Numbered from the stretch's first letter, positions 24,876 through 34,052 are shown. The stretch is 43,162 nucleotides of DNA from Lachnospiraceae bacterium (GCA_016282745.1 JAEELL010000062.1:1-43162), one strand, 5' to 3'. The notes: generated by a model from the sequence alone, not told the origin. Program-made: numbers and translations.

Positions 24876-27290
24876 ATGGCAGAAGCATACAACCACAAAG
24901 TTGTGGAAAAGAAATGGCAGAAATATTGGGAAGAGAATGAAACATTCAAGACTGATGTTTGGGATTTCTCAAAGCCAAAATATTACGCACTTGATATGTT
25001 CCCATATCCATCAGGAGTTGGTCTTCACGCAGGACATCCTGAAGGATACACAGCAACAGATATTATGTCAAGAATGAAAAGAATGCAGGGTTACAATGTA
25101 TTACATCCAATGGGATACGACTCATTCGGTCTTCCTGCAGAGCAGTATGCTGTAAATACTGGTAATCATCCAAACGGATTTACTCAGGAAAATATTCAGA
25201 CATTCTCAAAACAGTTAAAAGAATTAGGTTTTGATTATGACTGGTCAAAAGTAGTTGCTACTTCAGATCCTTCGTTCTACAAATGGACTCAGTGGATTTT
25301 CAAGCAGTTATATCTCAAAGGATATGCTAAATATATCGATATGCCTGTTAACTGGTGTGAAGAACTTGGAACAGTTCTTTCAAATGACGAAGTTATCGAT
25401 GGTAAGTCTGAGCGTGGCGGTTTCCCTGTTGTTAGAAAGAACATGAAGCAGTGGGTTATCGATCAGGCTGCTTTTGCTGAGAAGTTATTGGAAGGTCTTG
25501 ATGAGATTGACTGGCCTGAATCAACAAAAGAAATTCAGAGAAACTGGATTGGTAAATCTACAGGTGTAGAAGTTGATTTTGACATTGTTGGAGGCGGAAA
25601 GTTCTCAATCTTTACTACATGTATCGAGACAATTTACGGTATCACTTTTATGGTACTTGCTCCTGATGGAGATATCGTTAAAGGCCTTATGGACAGAATC
25701 GAAAACAAAGAAGAAGTTCAGGCCTACATAGATGAGACAATGAAGAAGAGTGATCTTGACCGTACTGATCTTAACAAGACAAAATCAGGCTGCAAGTTAG
25801 AAGGTCTTTATGCTATCAATCCTGTAAACGGAAAAGAAGTTCCTTTATTTATCGGAGACTTCGTACTTGCTAGTTACGGTACAGGTGCTGTTATGGCTGT
25901 TCCTAGTCACGATCAGAGAGACTTCGAGTACGCACAGGTTCACAACATTGATATGATTCAGGTTATCGATGGAAGAGATGTATCTGAGTGTGCTTTCGAG
26001 AAGCAGGATTACCTTGGAAAAGGCTGCAAATTAGTAAATTCAGAAGAATTCACAGGTCTTACTGTCGAGGAAGCAAAAGTTGCTATTACTGACAAACTCG
26101 TAAAGATGGGCGTTGCAAGAGAAAAAGTAAACTACAAATTCCGTGAATGGATTTTTGCACGTCAGAGATACTGGGGCGAACCAGTTCCTTGTGTATACAA
26201 AGAAGACGGAGAAATCTATGTACTTCCTGATGAAGAATTACCACTTATTCTTCCTGAACTTGATGACTACAAGGGCAAAAACGGAAAGGCTCCACTTGAA
26301 AATGCAACAGAGTGGAAGCAGTATGATGCAAACGGCGTAAAGGGTACAAGAGAAACATCTACAATGCCTGGTTCTGCCGGATCATCATGGTACTATATGA
26401 GATATATCGATCCTGAAAACGACAAAGAATTTGCAAATCAGGAATTACTTAAACACTGGCTCCCGGTAGATTTATATGTAGGTGGTCCTGAGCATGCAGT
26501 AGGACATCTTATCTACTCAAGAATCTGGAACAGATTCCTTTATGACGAAGGTCTCTCTCCAGTAAAAGAGCCATTCAAAAAGCTTGTTCACCAGGGTATG
26601 ATTTTGGGCGAAAACGGAATCAAAATGGGTAAACGTTTCCCTGAATTCGTTGTTGACCCAAGTGATATCGTTAGAGATTTCGGCGCTGATACACTGAGAC
26701 TTTACGAGATGTTCATGGGACCTCTCGAAGTATCAAAACCATGGAACTCAAACAACGTACACGGTGCAAAGAGATTCATAAACAGAGTTTGGACATTCTT
26801 TACAGAGCCTGCAAACATCATTGACGAAAACAATGATAACCTCACAAAGGTATATCATCAGACAGTTAAAAAAGTAACTAACGACTTTGAAACATTAGGA
26901 TACAACACAGCTATTAGTCAGATGATGATTTTTGTAAATGAAGTATACAAAGAAGGATCATGTCCAAGAGAATATGCTGAAGGCTTAATCAAGATGTTCT
27001 CATGTATCTGCCCACATGTAGGTGAAGAAATTTGGCAGAAGATGGGACATAATGACACAATAGCTTTCGAGTCATGGCCAACATACGATGAAGCTAAAAC
27101 GGTTGAATCAGTTGTTGAAATCGCTGTTCAGATTAACGGAAAGACAAAGACAACAATCTCAATTGATAAATCTGCTTCAAAAGAAGATGCAATAGCAACT
27201 GCAAAAGAAGCACTTGGTGATAAGCTTTCAGGTAACATTATCAAGGAAATTTACGTTCCGGGAAGAATCGTAAACATCGTTGCAAAATAA
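24876..27290 (+). CDS. leuS: Leucyl-tRNA synthetase
   Basis: 804 residues, the same length class as Bacillus LeuRS. It charges tRNA-Leu and edits Ile/Met-type errors. The order is: class I catalytic core with the HIGH-like motif H51-A-G-H54 (PYPSGVGLHAGHPEGYT), WCEELGTVLSNDEV, the CP1 editing domain (about 220-415), GSAGSSWYYMRYIDP, the KMSKS-loop position written K583-M-G-K-R587, then the anticodon-binding region and C-terminal domain (VQINGKTKTTI). The ATG follows AAGGAGG at 24865-24871. The KMGKR variant keeps both Lys residues. Confidence 0.98.
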   Translation: MAEAYNHKVVEKKWQKYWEENETFKTDVWDFSKPKYYALDMFPYPSGVGLHAGHPEGYTATDIMSRMKRMQGYNVLHPMGYDSFGLPAEQYAVNTGNHPNGFTQENIQTFSKQLKELGFDYDWSKVVATSDPSFYKWTQWIFKQLYLKGYAKYIDMPVNWCEELGTVLSNDEVIDGKSERGGFPVVRKNMKQWVIDQAAFAEKLLEGLDEIDWPESTKEIQRNWIGKSTGVEVDFDIVGGGKFSIFTTCIETIYGITFMVLAPDGDIVKGLMDRIENKEEVQAYIDETMKKSDLDRTDLNKTKSGCKLEGLYAINPVNGKEVPLFIGDFVLASYGTGAVMAVPSHDQRDFEYAQVHNIDMIQVIDGRDVSECAFEKQDYLGKGCKLVNSEEFTGLTVEEAKVAITDKLVKMGVAREKVNYKFREWIFARQRYWGEPVPCVYKEDGEIYVLPDEELPLILPELDDYKGKNGKAPLENATEWKQYDANGVKGTRETSTMPGSAGSSWYYMRYIDPENDKEFANQELLKHWLPVDLYVGGPEHAVGHLIYSRIWNRFLYDEGLSPVKEPFKKLVHQGMILGENGIKMGKRFPEFVVDPSDIVRDFGADTLRLYEMFMGPLEVSKPWNSNNVHGAKRFINRVWTFFTEPANIIDENNDNLTKVYHQTVKKVTNDFETLGYNTAISQMMIFVNEVYKEGSCPREYAEGLIKMFSCICPHVGEEIWQKMGHNDTIAFESWPTYDEAKTVESVVEIAVQINGKTKTTISIDKSASKEDAIATAKEALGDKLSGNIIKEIYVPGRIVNIVAK

Positions 27291-27327
27291 TAATTGATAT
27301 ATTTATATATATTAGAATATTGATAAG

Positions 27328-27372
27328 ATACTCTCTATTATGTGATTTAACACGATAGGGAGTATTTTATTG
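27328..27372 (+). terminator. Terminator after leuS
   Basis: ATACTCTCTA (27328-27337) pairs with TAGGGAGTAT (27356-27365) with one G-U pair around an 18-base loop, followed by a TTTTATT run. Confidence 0.65.
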
Positions 27373-27437
27373 CATATTTACTTTATACTTATGGTGGAGT
27401 TGAAATATCGCAATAATTACACACAGGAGAGTAGTTT

Positions 27438-27716
27438 ATGAATTCAAAAGTACGATACTCAATAACATTTTATGGAGATGTGCAAGGAGTCGGATTTAGA
27501 TATACTGCCTGTCACGCAGCGTCGGCATATGGATGCACAGGATGGGTAAGAAATGAAGATGACGGAAGTGTTACTATGGAAATTCAGGGAACGGTTGCTG
27601 AAATTGACAGAGTAATAGAAAAGATTGAAAGAGGTCGTTTTATTTCCATTGAAAGAATAGACAAGAAATCAATTCCGGTTTTAGATAACGAATGGGGATT
27701 TGATACCAAGTGGTAA
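27438..27716 (+). CDS. acyP: Acylphosphatase
   Basis: 92 residues, typical for this small cytosolic enzyme, which hydrolyses carboxyl-phosphate bonds such as in acetyl phosphate and 1,3-bisphosphoglycerate. The signature is complete: YGDVQGVGFRYTACHAA with the catalytic Arg, and GWVRNEDDGSVTMEIQG with the catalytic Asn. The ATG follows CAGGAGAG. It lies between the leuS terminator and the sucrose cluster promoter and so is probably its own unit. Confidence 0.95.
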   Translation: MNSKVRYSITFYGDVQGVGFRYTACHAASAYGCTGWVRNEDDGSVTMEIQGTVAEIDRVIEKIERGRFISIERIDKKSIPVLDNEWGFDTKW

Positions 27717-27741
27717 AATATCACTGAATTTATCTCACCTA

Positions 27742-27770
27742 TTGATTAAACAAAAATGGTATTCTATAAT
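27742..27770 (+). promoter_or_regulatory. Promoter of the GH13/LacI/HAD unit
   Basis: TTGATT at 27742-27747 and a perfect TATAAT at 27765-27770 are spaced by 17 bases. The operator at 27771-27790 begins directly after the -10 box, so a bound repressor would cover the start site. Confidence 0.72.
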
Positions 27771-27790
27771 TTAAATTGAAAACGATTACA
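27771..27790. promoter_or_regulatory. LacI-family operator (copy 1), cre-like
   Basis: TTAAATTGAAAACGATTACA is identical to the inverse complement of 31611-31630 before the PTS gene. Its core TGAAAACGATTACA fits the LacI/CcpA-type pattern TGNAARCGNNNNCA. It is the likely target of the LacI regulator at 29706-30689, though CcpA binding is also possible. Confidence 0.8.
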
Positions 27791-27841
27791 CTTTAGTTTC
27801 AATTGGTTTTAAATATAAAATATAGTTATGGAGAACAGCAA

Positions 27842-29716
27842 ATGAAAAAAGAAAAATATGATAAAACTTTCAATGACCGTCTGTCCATTTACTATGATGA
27901 ATTAAAATGGCTGTACTGTGAGATTTATAAAAATGATATGCAGGCATTTGAATACTTTGTCAGCATGCTGTATGAATATTACCGGAATCGAGACAGTGAA
28001 TTAAAAGATTGGGACGAAGCAAGGACTGTTGTAAAAGATTGGTACAGCGGAAACGAGATGCTGGGCATGCTCATGTATACAAACTGTTTTGCAGGTAATC
28101 TAAAAGGCGTAAAAAAACACCTTAATTATATACAGGAATGTGGTGTGAATTATCTTCATCTCATGCCTCTGCTTGAAAGTCCGGAAGGCAGAAATGACGG
28201 CGGTTACGCAATCTCTAATTTCAGAAAAGTACAACCCGAACTTGGAACAATGGAGGATTTGGCTGATCTTTCAAAAGCATGCCACGAGAGAGGAATTGGC
28301 ATTTGTCTTGATTTTGTTATGAATCATACAAGTGAAGATCATGAATGGGCAGTTCGTGCTAAAAGAGGAGAAAAAGAATTTCAGGACAGATATTTCTTTT
28401 TCAATAACTGGGATATTCCTAATCTCTTCGAGAAAACAGTTCCTCAGGTATTTCCACAAACCGCGCCCGGTAATTTTACCTGGTGTGAGGAAGCCCAAAA
28501 GGTAGTTATGACCACATTTTACCCTTACCAGTGGGATTTGAATTATTATAATCCTACAGTGTTCAATGATATGACCGCTACTATGTTGTATCTATGTAAT
28601 CAGGGAGTTGACATTATCAGACTTGATGCTGTTCCTTATATATGGAAAGAGATTAATACATCCTGTCGAAACCTTCCGGAAGTTCACACTCTGGTAAGAA
28701 TTATGAGGATTGCAACTGAAATTGTGTGTCCCGGAACATTACTATTAGGCGAGGTTGTAATGGAGCCTTCCAAAGTTGTTCCATACTTTGGAACTGTTGA
28801 CAAACCTGAGTGTCAGATGCTTTATAATGTCACAACAATGGCCAGTACCTGGCATACAGTGGCGACAAAAGATGTCAGACTTATTAAGCACCAGCTTGGA
28901 ACAGTCTTTGCTCTTCCAAAAGAATATGTATTTCTTAATTATCTCAGGTGTCATGATGATATAGGATGGGGGCTTGATTATAATTTCCTTAAACAATTCG
29001 GATGCAAAGAGCCTGATCACAAAAAATTCCTAAACGATTATCTGACAGGCAAATATTATGGTTCTGATGGTCGTGGTGAATTATATAATGACGATCCAAA
29101 ACTTCAGGATGCAAGATTGTGCGGAACAACCGCATCACTATGTGGTATTGAAGCTGCCGAATATGAAAGAGATCAGGACAAGCTTGCAAGAGGAATAAAA
29201 CTAGATATTATGCTTCATGCATTCTTGCTAACCCAAAGTGGAATTCCTGTTCTGTACAGCGGTGATGAAATAGGACAGCTTAACGATTACACTTATCACG
29301 AGAATCCAAATAAATCTTCAGACAGCAGATATCTTCACAGAGGAGATTTGAATTGGAATGATGTCGCAAAACGAAAAAAGAAAGGTACCAGAGAAAATCA
29401 AATTTTTAACGGACTAAAGAAACTAACAAAACTCAGATCTGAACACCGGGTATTTGACAGCAATGCTGATGCCTGGATTGTAGAGACCTGGAATGATCAT
29501 ATACTCGGAATAGGAAGATATTATAAAGGCGAGAAATTAATTGCCCTTTTCAATTTTAGTGACTGTGATGAGACTGCCTGGATAGACGAGAGTGAAAACT
29601 ATACTGATATCATAACAAGAAAAAAAGTCATCGTTAAAAATATAACTCTTAGCAGTCATGAGTTTAAGTGGTTTCTTACAACGTTTAAAGAGGTGAAAGA
29701 AACAAATGACGATTAA
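27842..29716 (+). CDS. GH13 amylosucrase-family enzyme (candidate sucrose or sucrose-6-phosphate cleaving)
   Basis: 624 residues from the ATG at 27842 (site GGAGAA). It matches the amylosucrase subgroup of GH13: an N-terminal helical domain (about 1-90), then the barrel with RNDGGYAISNFRKVQPELGTMEDL, LDFVMNHTSEDHEWA, FPQTAPGNFTW, and QWDLNYYNPTVFNDM. Catalytic residues are nucleophile D262 (IIRLDAV), acid/base E304 (LLGEV) and D372 (CHDD). A SDSRYLHRGDLNW segment matches the subgroup's sucrose-contact region. Amylosucrases split sucrose and transfer or release glucose. There is no signal peptide, so it acts in the cytosol. With a sucrose PTS and fructokinase downstream and no GH32 gene, cleavage of imported sucrose-6-phosphate is a reasonable but untested inference. 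Confidence 0.85.
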   Translation: MKKEKYDKTFNDRLSIYYDELKWLYCEIYKNDMQAFEYFVSMLYEYYRNRDSELKDWDEARTVVKDWYSGNEMLGMLMYTNCFAGNLKGVKKHLNYIQECGVNYLHLMPLLESPEGRNDGGYAISNFRKVQPELGTMEDLADLSKACHERGIGICLDFVMNHTSEDHEWAVRAKRGEKEFQDRYFFFNNWDIPNLFEKTVPQVFPQTAPGNFTWCEEAQKVVMTTFYPYQWDLNYYNPTVFNDMTATMLYLCNQGVDIIRLDAVPYIWKEINTSCRNLPEVHTLVRIMRIATEIVCPGTLLLGEVVMEPSKVVPYFGTVDKPECQMLYNVTTMASTWHTVATKDVRLIKHQLGTVFALPKEYVFLNYLRCHDDIGWGLDYNFLKQFGCKEPDHKKFLNDYLTGKYYGSDGRGELYNDDPKLQDARLCGTTASLCGIEAAEYERDQDKLARGIKLDIMLHAFLLTQSGIPVLYSGDEIGQLNDYTYHENPNKSSDSRYLHRGDLNWNDVAKRKKKGTRENQIFNGLKKLTKLRSEHRVFDSNADAWIVETWNDHILGIGRYYKGEKLIALFNFSDCDETAWIDESENYTDIITRKKVIVKNITLSSHEFKWFLTTFKEVKETNDD

Positions 29717-30689
29717 AGATATTGCAAAAATGGCCGGGGTATCCGTAGCAGCCGTTAGCAGATATTTTAACGGTGGTTCCCTCAGCGAAGAAAAAAGAGA
29801 GATAATACAAAAAATAGTTGAAGAAAATAATTATGTACCAAATGCCATGGCTCAGACAATGCGTACGGGAAAAAGCGGTAATATCGGTGTCATCGTGCCA
29901 AGACTTGATTCAGAATCATTTGCTCAAATAATGGCAGGAATAGCAGATGAAGTTGAAAAAATCAATTATACGGTAATTCTCGGCGTAACAGATAATAAAA
30001 AAGAAAAAGAAATTTATTATATTGAGCAAATGGAAAAATCAAAAATGGACGGAATCATTTTGATGGGTACTTACATGACACCTCATCTCAAAACAACATT
30101 GGAAAAATGTTTGATACCTATAGTTGTTACGGGACAGCATTTTAAAGGTGTTCCATCTGTATTCTACGATGATAAAAGTGCAATGTACGACATCACTAAA
30201 CTGATGTTAAAGAGCAAGAAGCATATCGCATTTATAGGAGCTCCAAGCATTGATCATGCTGCAGGAAAAATGAGAAAAGAAGGGGTTGAAAAGGCTCTTG
30301 AAGAAGCTGGAATCGACAAGAAATCTCTAATTGCATACGAATCAGACTTCACAATAGATGGTGGATACGAAACAATGAAGAAAATTCTTAAATCCCACAA
30401 AAAAGTGGACGGAGTTATTTGTGCAACGGACCGTATGGCACATGGTGCAATGCTTGCAATCAGAGAGGCCGGCAAGAATATTCCTGATGACATTTCAATT
30501 ACCGGAGTTGGTGACAGTTGGGGTGATAAAATATCATCTCCTCAACTTACAACAGTTCAACTGTACTATAAGAAATGCGGTCAGACTGCAGTAAATCTTT
30601 TATGGGGATTAATGAAAGGTGAAAGTGACAGCCATCTCATCAGCAAAGTAATGTTAGGATATTCAATTATCGAAAGGGGGTCTGTCTAA
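29706..30689 (+). CDS. LacI-family transcriptional regulator of the sucrose cluster
   Basis: 327 residues. The N-terminal helix-turn-helix is TIKDIAKMAGVSVAAVSRYFNGG, with the hinge near residues 45-58 (NAMAQTMRTGKSG). The periplasmic-binding-like sugar domain follows (NIGVIVPRLDSESFAQIMAGI; GVICATDRMAHGAM; DDISITGVGDS). It overlaps the end of the GH13 gene by 11 bases, so its expression is coupled to it. Two identical operators in this cluster make negative control of both promoters likely, with sucrose-6-phosphate, fructose or a related sugar as inducer; this is inferred from ScrR-type systems. Confidence 0.92.
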   Translation: MTIKDIAKMAGVSVAAVSRYFNGGSLSEEKREIIQKIVEENNYVPNAMAQTMRTGKSGNIGVIVPRLDSESFAQIMAGIADEVEKINYTVILGVTDNKKEKEIYYIEQMEKSKMDGIILMGTYMTPHLKTTLEKCLIPIVVTGQHFKGVPSVFYDDKSAMYDITKLMLKSKKHIAFIGAPSIDHAAGKMRKEGVEKALEEAGIDKKSLIAYESDFTIDGGYETMKKILKSHKKVDGVICATDRMAHGAMLAIREAGKNIPDDISITGVGDSWGDKISSPQLTTVQLYYKKCGQTAVNLLWGLMKGESDSHLISKVMLGYSIIERGSV

Positions 30690-30690
30690 A

Positions 30691-31509
30691 ATGAAACTTA
30701 TATTTCTGGATATTGACGGAACGCTTACTGGTGCAGGTGAAAATACACCACCTGAAAGTGCAGTCATGGCAATTAAGGAAACACAGAAAAGAGGAAACAA
30801 AGTCTTTCTGTGTACCGGCAGAAATTATGACATGTTAAAACCTCTGCTCAAATATGGCTTTGATGGCATTGTCGGAAGCAGTGGCGGATATGTAACAGTT
30901 GGCGATGAAGTATTATTCGATTGTCCTATGAGTAACGAGCAAAGAGACCTGGCTTTGGATATATTCCACAAGAACGGGGTATTCTGCACCATCGAAGCTA
31001 AAAACGGTTCCTGGGGCGATGACAATATGGACGAGTTTATACAAAATCAACCTGAAGGAAACAGTGAGATAGAACGATGGCGAAAAGCATTATCATCAAA
31101 TCTTGGAATCAAATCCATGAGTGAATATGATGGAAGTCCGATATACAAGATTATAATGATGTGTACTGATCCTGCACAATTGGATGAAGCAAAAAAAGAA
31201 CTTAGCGATGATTTTAGTTTTGTAGTTCAGGAAGTAAAAGCACACTCATGTATCAACGGCGAATTACTCAACAAAAAATTTGATAAAGGAAGAGGCGTCA
31301 GACTTGTTGCTGAACATTTCGGTCTTGGAATGGAAGATACCATAGGTTTCGGAGACAGCATGAATGATTTTGAAATGATAGAGACAGTAGGCACATCAGT
31401 TTGTATGGAAAACGGTGCTGAAGCATTAAAGAAAATAAGTGATATCATTTGCCCACCGGTAGATAAAGACGGTCTTGCAAAAGGTTTTGAATTGTTGGAA
31501 TTACTATAA
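30691..31509 (+). CDS. Cof-type HAD phosphatase
   Basis: 272 residues. HAD motif I is FLDIDGTLTG at the N-terminus, followed by LCTGRNYDM (motif II), a C2-type cap of about 100 residues in the middle, the Lys in KFDKGRGVRLVAEHFG (motif III) and GFGDSMNDFEM (motif IV). This is the Cof/YidA class, which dephosphorylates sugar phosphates and similar small molecules. It starts one base after the LacI stop, with GGGGG in that gene's end as ribosome site. Its place within the sucrose cluster suggests a sugar-phosphate substrate, perhaps to relieve sugar-phosphate stress; this is not proven. Confidence 0.88.
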   Translation: MKLIFLDIDGTLTGAGENTPPESAVMAIKETQKRGNKVFLCTGRNYDMLKPLLKYGFDGIVGSSGGYVTVGDEVLFDCPMSNEQRDLALDIFHKNGVFCTIEAKNGSWGDDNMDEFIQNQPEGNSEIERWRKALSSNLGIKSMSEYDGSPIYKIIMMCTDPAQLDEAKKELSDDFSFVVQEVKAHSCINGELLNKKFDKGRGVRLVAEHFGLGMEDTIGFGDSMNDFEMIETVGTSVCMENGAEALKKISDIICPPVDKDGLAKGFELLELL

Positions 31510-31571
31510 TAAAATAATAAAAATCCAATTAAAATATCTTTATAATTTTTCATTTTTTAACTTGCAGTCAA

Positions 31572-31600
31572 TTGACGCAACATACAAATCATGTTACCAT
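31572..31600 (+). promoter_or_regulatory. Promoter of the PTS gene
   Basis: TTGACG at 31572-31577 and TACCAT at 31595-31600 are spaced by exactly 17 bases, ten bases before the operator at 31611-31630. Confidence 0.6.
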
Positions 31601-31610
31601 GAAAATAGAT

Positions 31611-31630
31611 TGTAATCGTTTTCAATTTAA
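31611..31630. promoter_or_regulatory. LacI-family operator (copy 2), inverse of copy 1
   Basis: TGTAATCGTTTTCAATTTAA is the exact reverse complement of the operator at 27771-27790 over all 20 bases. It lies just downstream of the -10 box, covering the presumed start site of the PTS transcript. Confidence 0.8.
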
Positions 31631-31659
31631 TATTATTTTTTGGAAGGAGGTTGTTTCTT

Positions 31660-33585
31660 ATGGCACTTGATTACAGAAAATGTGCCGAGCAGATAGTTTC
31701 TCTGATCGGAGGTAGAGAGAACGTTGCTCAGGCAGCACATTGTGCAACCAGACTTCGTCTTGTAATAAAGGATAATTCCAAAATCGACAAGGCGGCTCTT
31801 GAAAATATTGACGGAGTAAAAGGTATGTTCGAAAGTAACGGACAGCTCCAGCTCATCATCGGAACAGGAACGGTAAATAAAGTTTATGATGAGTTTTTAT
31901 CAGTGACAGGAATGTCTGCCGCAACAAAGGACGATGTAAAGGCAGCCGCAGCTGCACAACAGCCTGCATGGAAGAGAGCACTCAAATCAGTGGGTGACGT
32001 ATTTGTTCCTATTCTTCCTGCAATCGTTGCATCAGGTCTTATGATGGGTGTTGTTGAAGCTCTTGGTAAAGCAATACCTTCATTCGCAGATACTGACTGG
32101 TACGCATTTTTGGATATGGTTGCAAATACTGCATTTGCATTTTTACCTGTTATAGTTGCTATCAGTGCAGCCAGGGTATTCGGTGGAAATGTTTACCTTG
32201 CTGCAGTTATCGGACTTATGATGGTACATACCGGATTACTAAATGGTTGGAATGTTGGTAGTGCTGACGCAATCAACAGTTTCTTCGGTGTCACTGATGG
32301 AAAGATACCGTCATGGAACCTGTTTGGTGACATAACCATTGGCGATTACGTGCTGGGCTCCATATCCCGACATGGCTATCAGGGACACGTAATTCCTGTT
32401 ATGATTGCTATTTGGCTGATGTGCAAAGTTGAAAAATGGCTCCATCAGCATGTAAACGAAATGATTGATTTATTTGTTGTACCAATTACAACAGTTTTTG
32501 TAACAGCTCTCTTTACATTTGTTGTTATCGGACCTATCTTTGCAACACTTGAAAACTTTGTTCTCAAAGGAGCTGAATGGCTTGTACAGTTCCCACCTGG
32601 AGCTATGATTATGGGAGCTATTTATCCTGCAACGGTTGTTATGGGTCTTCACCATATGTACAACGTTATCGAGGCAGGTATGCTTTCATCAACAGGTCTG
32701 AATACCTGGATGCCAATAGCATCTGCAGCAAACTTTGCACAGTTTGGTGCATGTCTTGCAGTTGGTATCAAATGTAGACAGGCCAAACTCAAAACAGTAG
32801 CAGTTCCATCTTCAATGTCAGCAGCACTCGGCATTACAGAACCTGCTATATTCGGTGTTAACTTCCGATTCATGAAACCGTTTATCTGTGGTATGGTCGG
32901 CGGTGCATGTGGTGCACTCTTTGGATCAATTGTAAAAATCGGTGCCACAGCTTACGGTGTAACAGGTATTCCAGGTTACCTCACAATCAACAACCCTGGT
33001 GTTTATACAATCTTACTTTTAATATCAGGCGGTGTTGCATTCGGACTTACAATGTTCTTCTGGGAAGAAAATCCTGAACCTGCTGCACAGGCTGTAGATG
33101 CAGGCGCAACTAATAATGAACCTGCAACATCATCAGGCCTAGGAACAGATATTGTATCAAATACAGTTATGACTTGTTCTGCAGGCGAAATCGGACAGCC
33201 TGTAAAAGGTAGTATTATACCATACACTGAAATACCTGATGCCACATTTGCTTCAGGCGTTCTCGGTCAAGGTGTTGGAATCAATCCGGATGAGGGTATT
33301 GTTTATGCTCCGATGGATGGCGAGATAAGTTCAGTTGCTGAGAGTAAACATGCAATTGGAATTACAGGCGCAGGAGACATGGAATTACTCATTCATGTAG
33401 GTGTAGATACGGTTGAGATGAAAGGCGACGGATTTAATACATTAGTTGAAGAAGGAGACAAAGTTATTAAAGGTCAGAAAATAATGGAGTTTGATATAGG
33501 AGCCATAAAGGCTGCCGGAAAACCGGAAACAGTCGTTGTTCTTCTCACCAACAGTGATGACTATGATGATTTTACAGTCAACTAA
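31660..33585 (+). CDS. scrA: Sucrose-type PTS EIIBCA permease
   Basis: 641 residues from the ATG at 31660 with site GGAAGGAGG at 31642-31650. Domain order B-C-A. EIIB (1 to about 85) carries phospho-Cys C28 (AAHCATRLRLVIKD). EIIC (about 105-450) has many membrane segments and the sucrose/trehalose-class signature GLHHMYNVIEAGML with ALGITEPAIFGVNFRFMKPF. A linker rich in Ala/Thr leads to EIIA (about 500-641) with phospho-His H579 (LLIHVGVDTVEMKG). It imports a disaccharide, most likely sucrose, as the 6-phosphate. HPr, fructokinase and Enzyme I genes follow on the same strand. Confidence 0.92.
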   Translation: MALDYRKCAEQIVSLIGGRENVAQAAHCATRLRLVIKDNSKIDKAALENIDGVKGMFESNGQLQLIIGTGTVNKVYDEFLSVTGMSAATKDDVKAAAAAQQPAWKRALKSVGDVFVPILPAIVASGLMMGVVEALGKAIPSFADTDWYAFLDMVANTAFAFLPVIVAISAARVFGGNVYLAAVIGLMMVHTGLLNGWNVGSADAINSFFGVTDGKIPSWNLFGDITIGDYVLGSISRHGYQGHVIPVMIAIWLMCKVEKWLHQHVNEMIDLFVVPITTVFVTALFTFVVIGPIFATLENFVLKGAEWLVQFPPGAMIMGAIYPATVVMGLHHMYNVIEAGMLSSTGLNTWMPIASAANFAQFGACLAVGIKCRQAKLKTVAVPSSMSAALGITEPAIFGVNFRFMKPFICGMVGGACGALFGSIVKIGATAYGVTGIPGYLTINNPGVYTILLLISGGVAFGLTMFFWEENPEPAAQAVDAGATNNEPATSSGLGTDIVSNTVMTCSAGEIGQPVKGSIIPYTEIPDATFASGVLGQGVGINPDEGIVYAPMDGEISSVAESKHAIGITGAGDMELLIHVGVDTVEMKGDGFNTLVEEGDKVIKGQKIMEFDIGAIKAAGKPETVVVLLTNSDDYDDFTVN

Positions 33586-33645
33586 CAAAGAACTTTAAAC
33601 ATATATAACAATTACTAAATATCTAGTTCCAAGGAGGAATTTATT

Positions 33646-33903
33646 ATGAAAGAATTCAAGTATGTAATTACAGATGAAGTTGGAATCCACGCACGTCCTG
33701 CAGGACTTCTTGTACAGGAAGCAAAAAAATTCACAAGCACTATTATGTTCATCAAAGGTGAAAAAAGTGCCAAAGCAACTTCCCTTATGAAATTAATGGG
33801 AATGGGAATAGTTAAAGGTGACGAAGTAACTATTACCGTTGAAGGTGACGATGAAGATGCAGCCGCAGAAGCTATCGAAGCTTTCATGAAAGCTAATTTC
33901 TAA
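33646..33903 (+). CDS. ptsH: Phosphocarrier protein HPr
   Basis: 85 residues. The phospho-acceptor H15 lies in EVGIHARPAGLLVQEA. The regulatory serine is S46 (AKATSLMKLMGMGI), so HPr kinase control and CcpA co-repressor function are possible. It passes phosphate from Enzyme I to EIIA domains. The ATG follows AAGGAGG. Placement between a sucrose permease and fructokinase, with Enzyme I two genes on, is unlike the usual ptsHI pair and suggests a set reserved for or induced with this transporter. Confidence 0.95.
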   Translation: MKEFKYVITDEVGIHARPAGLLVQEAKKFTSTIMFIKGEKSAKATSLMKLMGMGIVKGDEVTITVEGDDEDAAAEAIEAFMKANF

Positions 33904-33963
33904 ATAATAAATACAAACTTCAAAAGCATATTAACATTGAACTTTTGAGTTGATTATTAAACA

Positions 33964-33987
33964 CGGGGTTCTCACTTGGGAACCCCG
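33964..33987 (+). terminator. GC-rich hairpin between ptsH and the fructokinase gene
   Basis: CGGGGTTC (33964-33971) and GAACCCCG (33980-33987) pair perfectly around an 8-base loop. The following sequence AATGTATATA is a poor T-tract, so it may be an attenuator, an RNA processing or stability element, or a weak terminator. Confidence 0.5.
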
Positions 33988-34052
33988 AATGTATATACAA
34001 AATATTCATTTTCAAAAAAATAAATAATACTTAATTACCAGGAGGTAGAATA

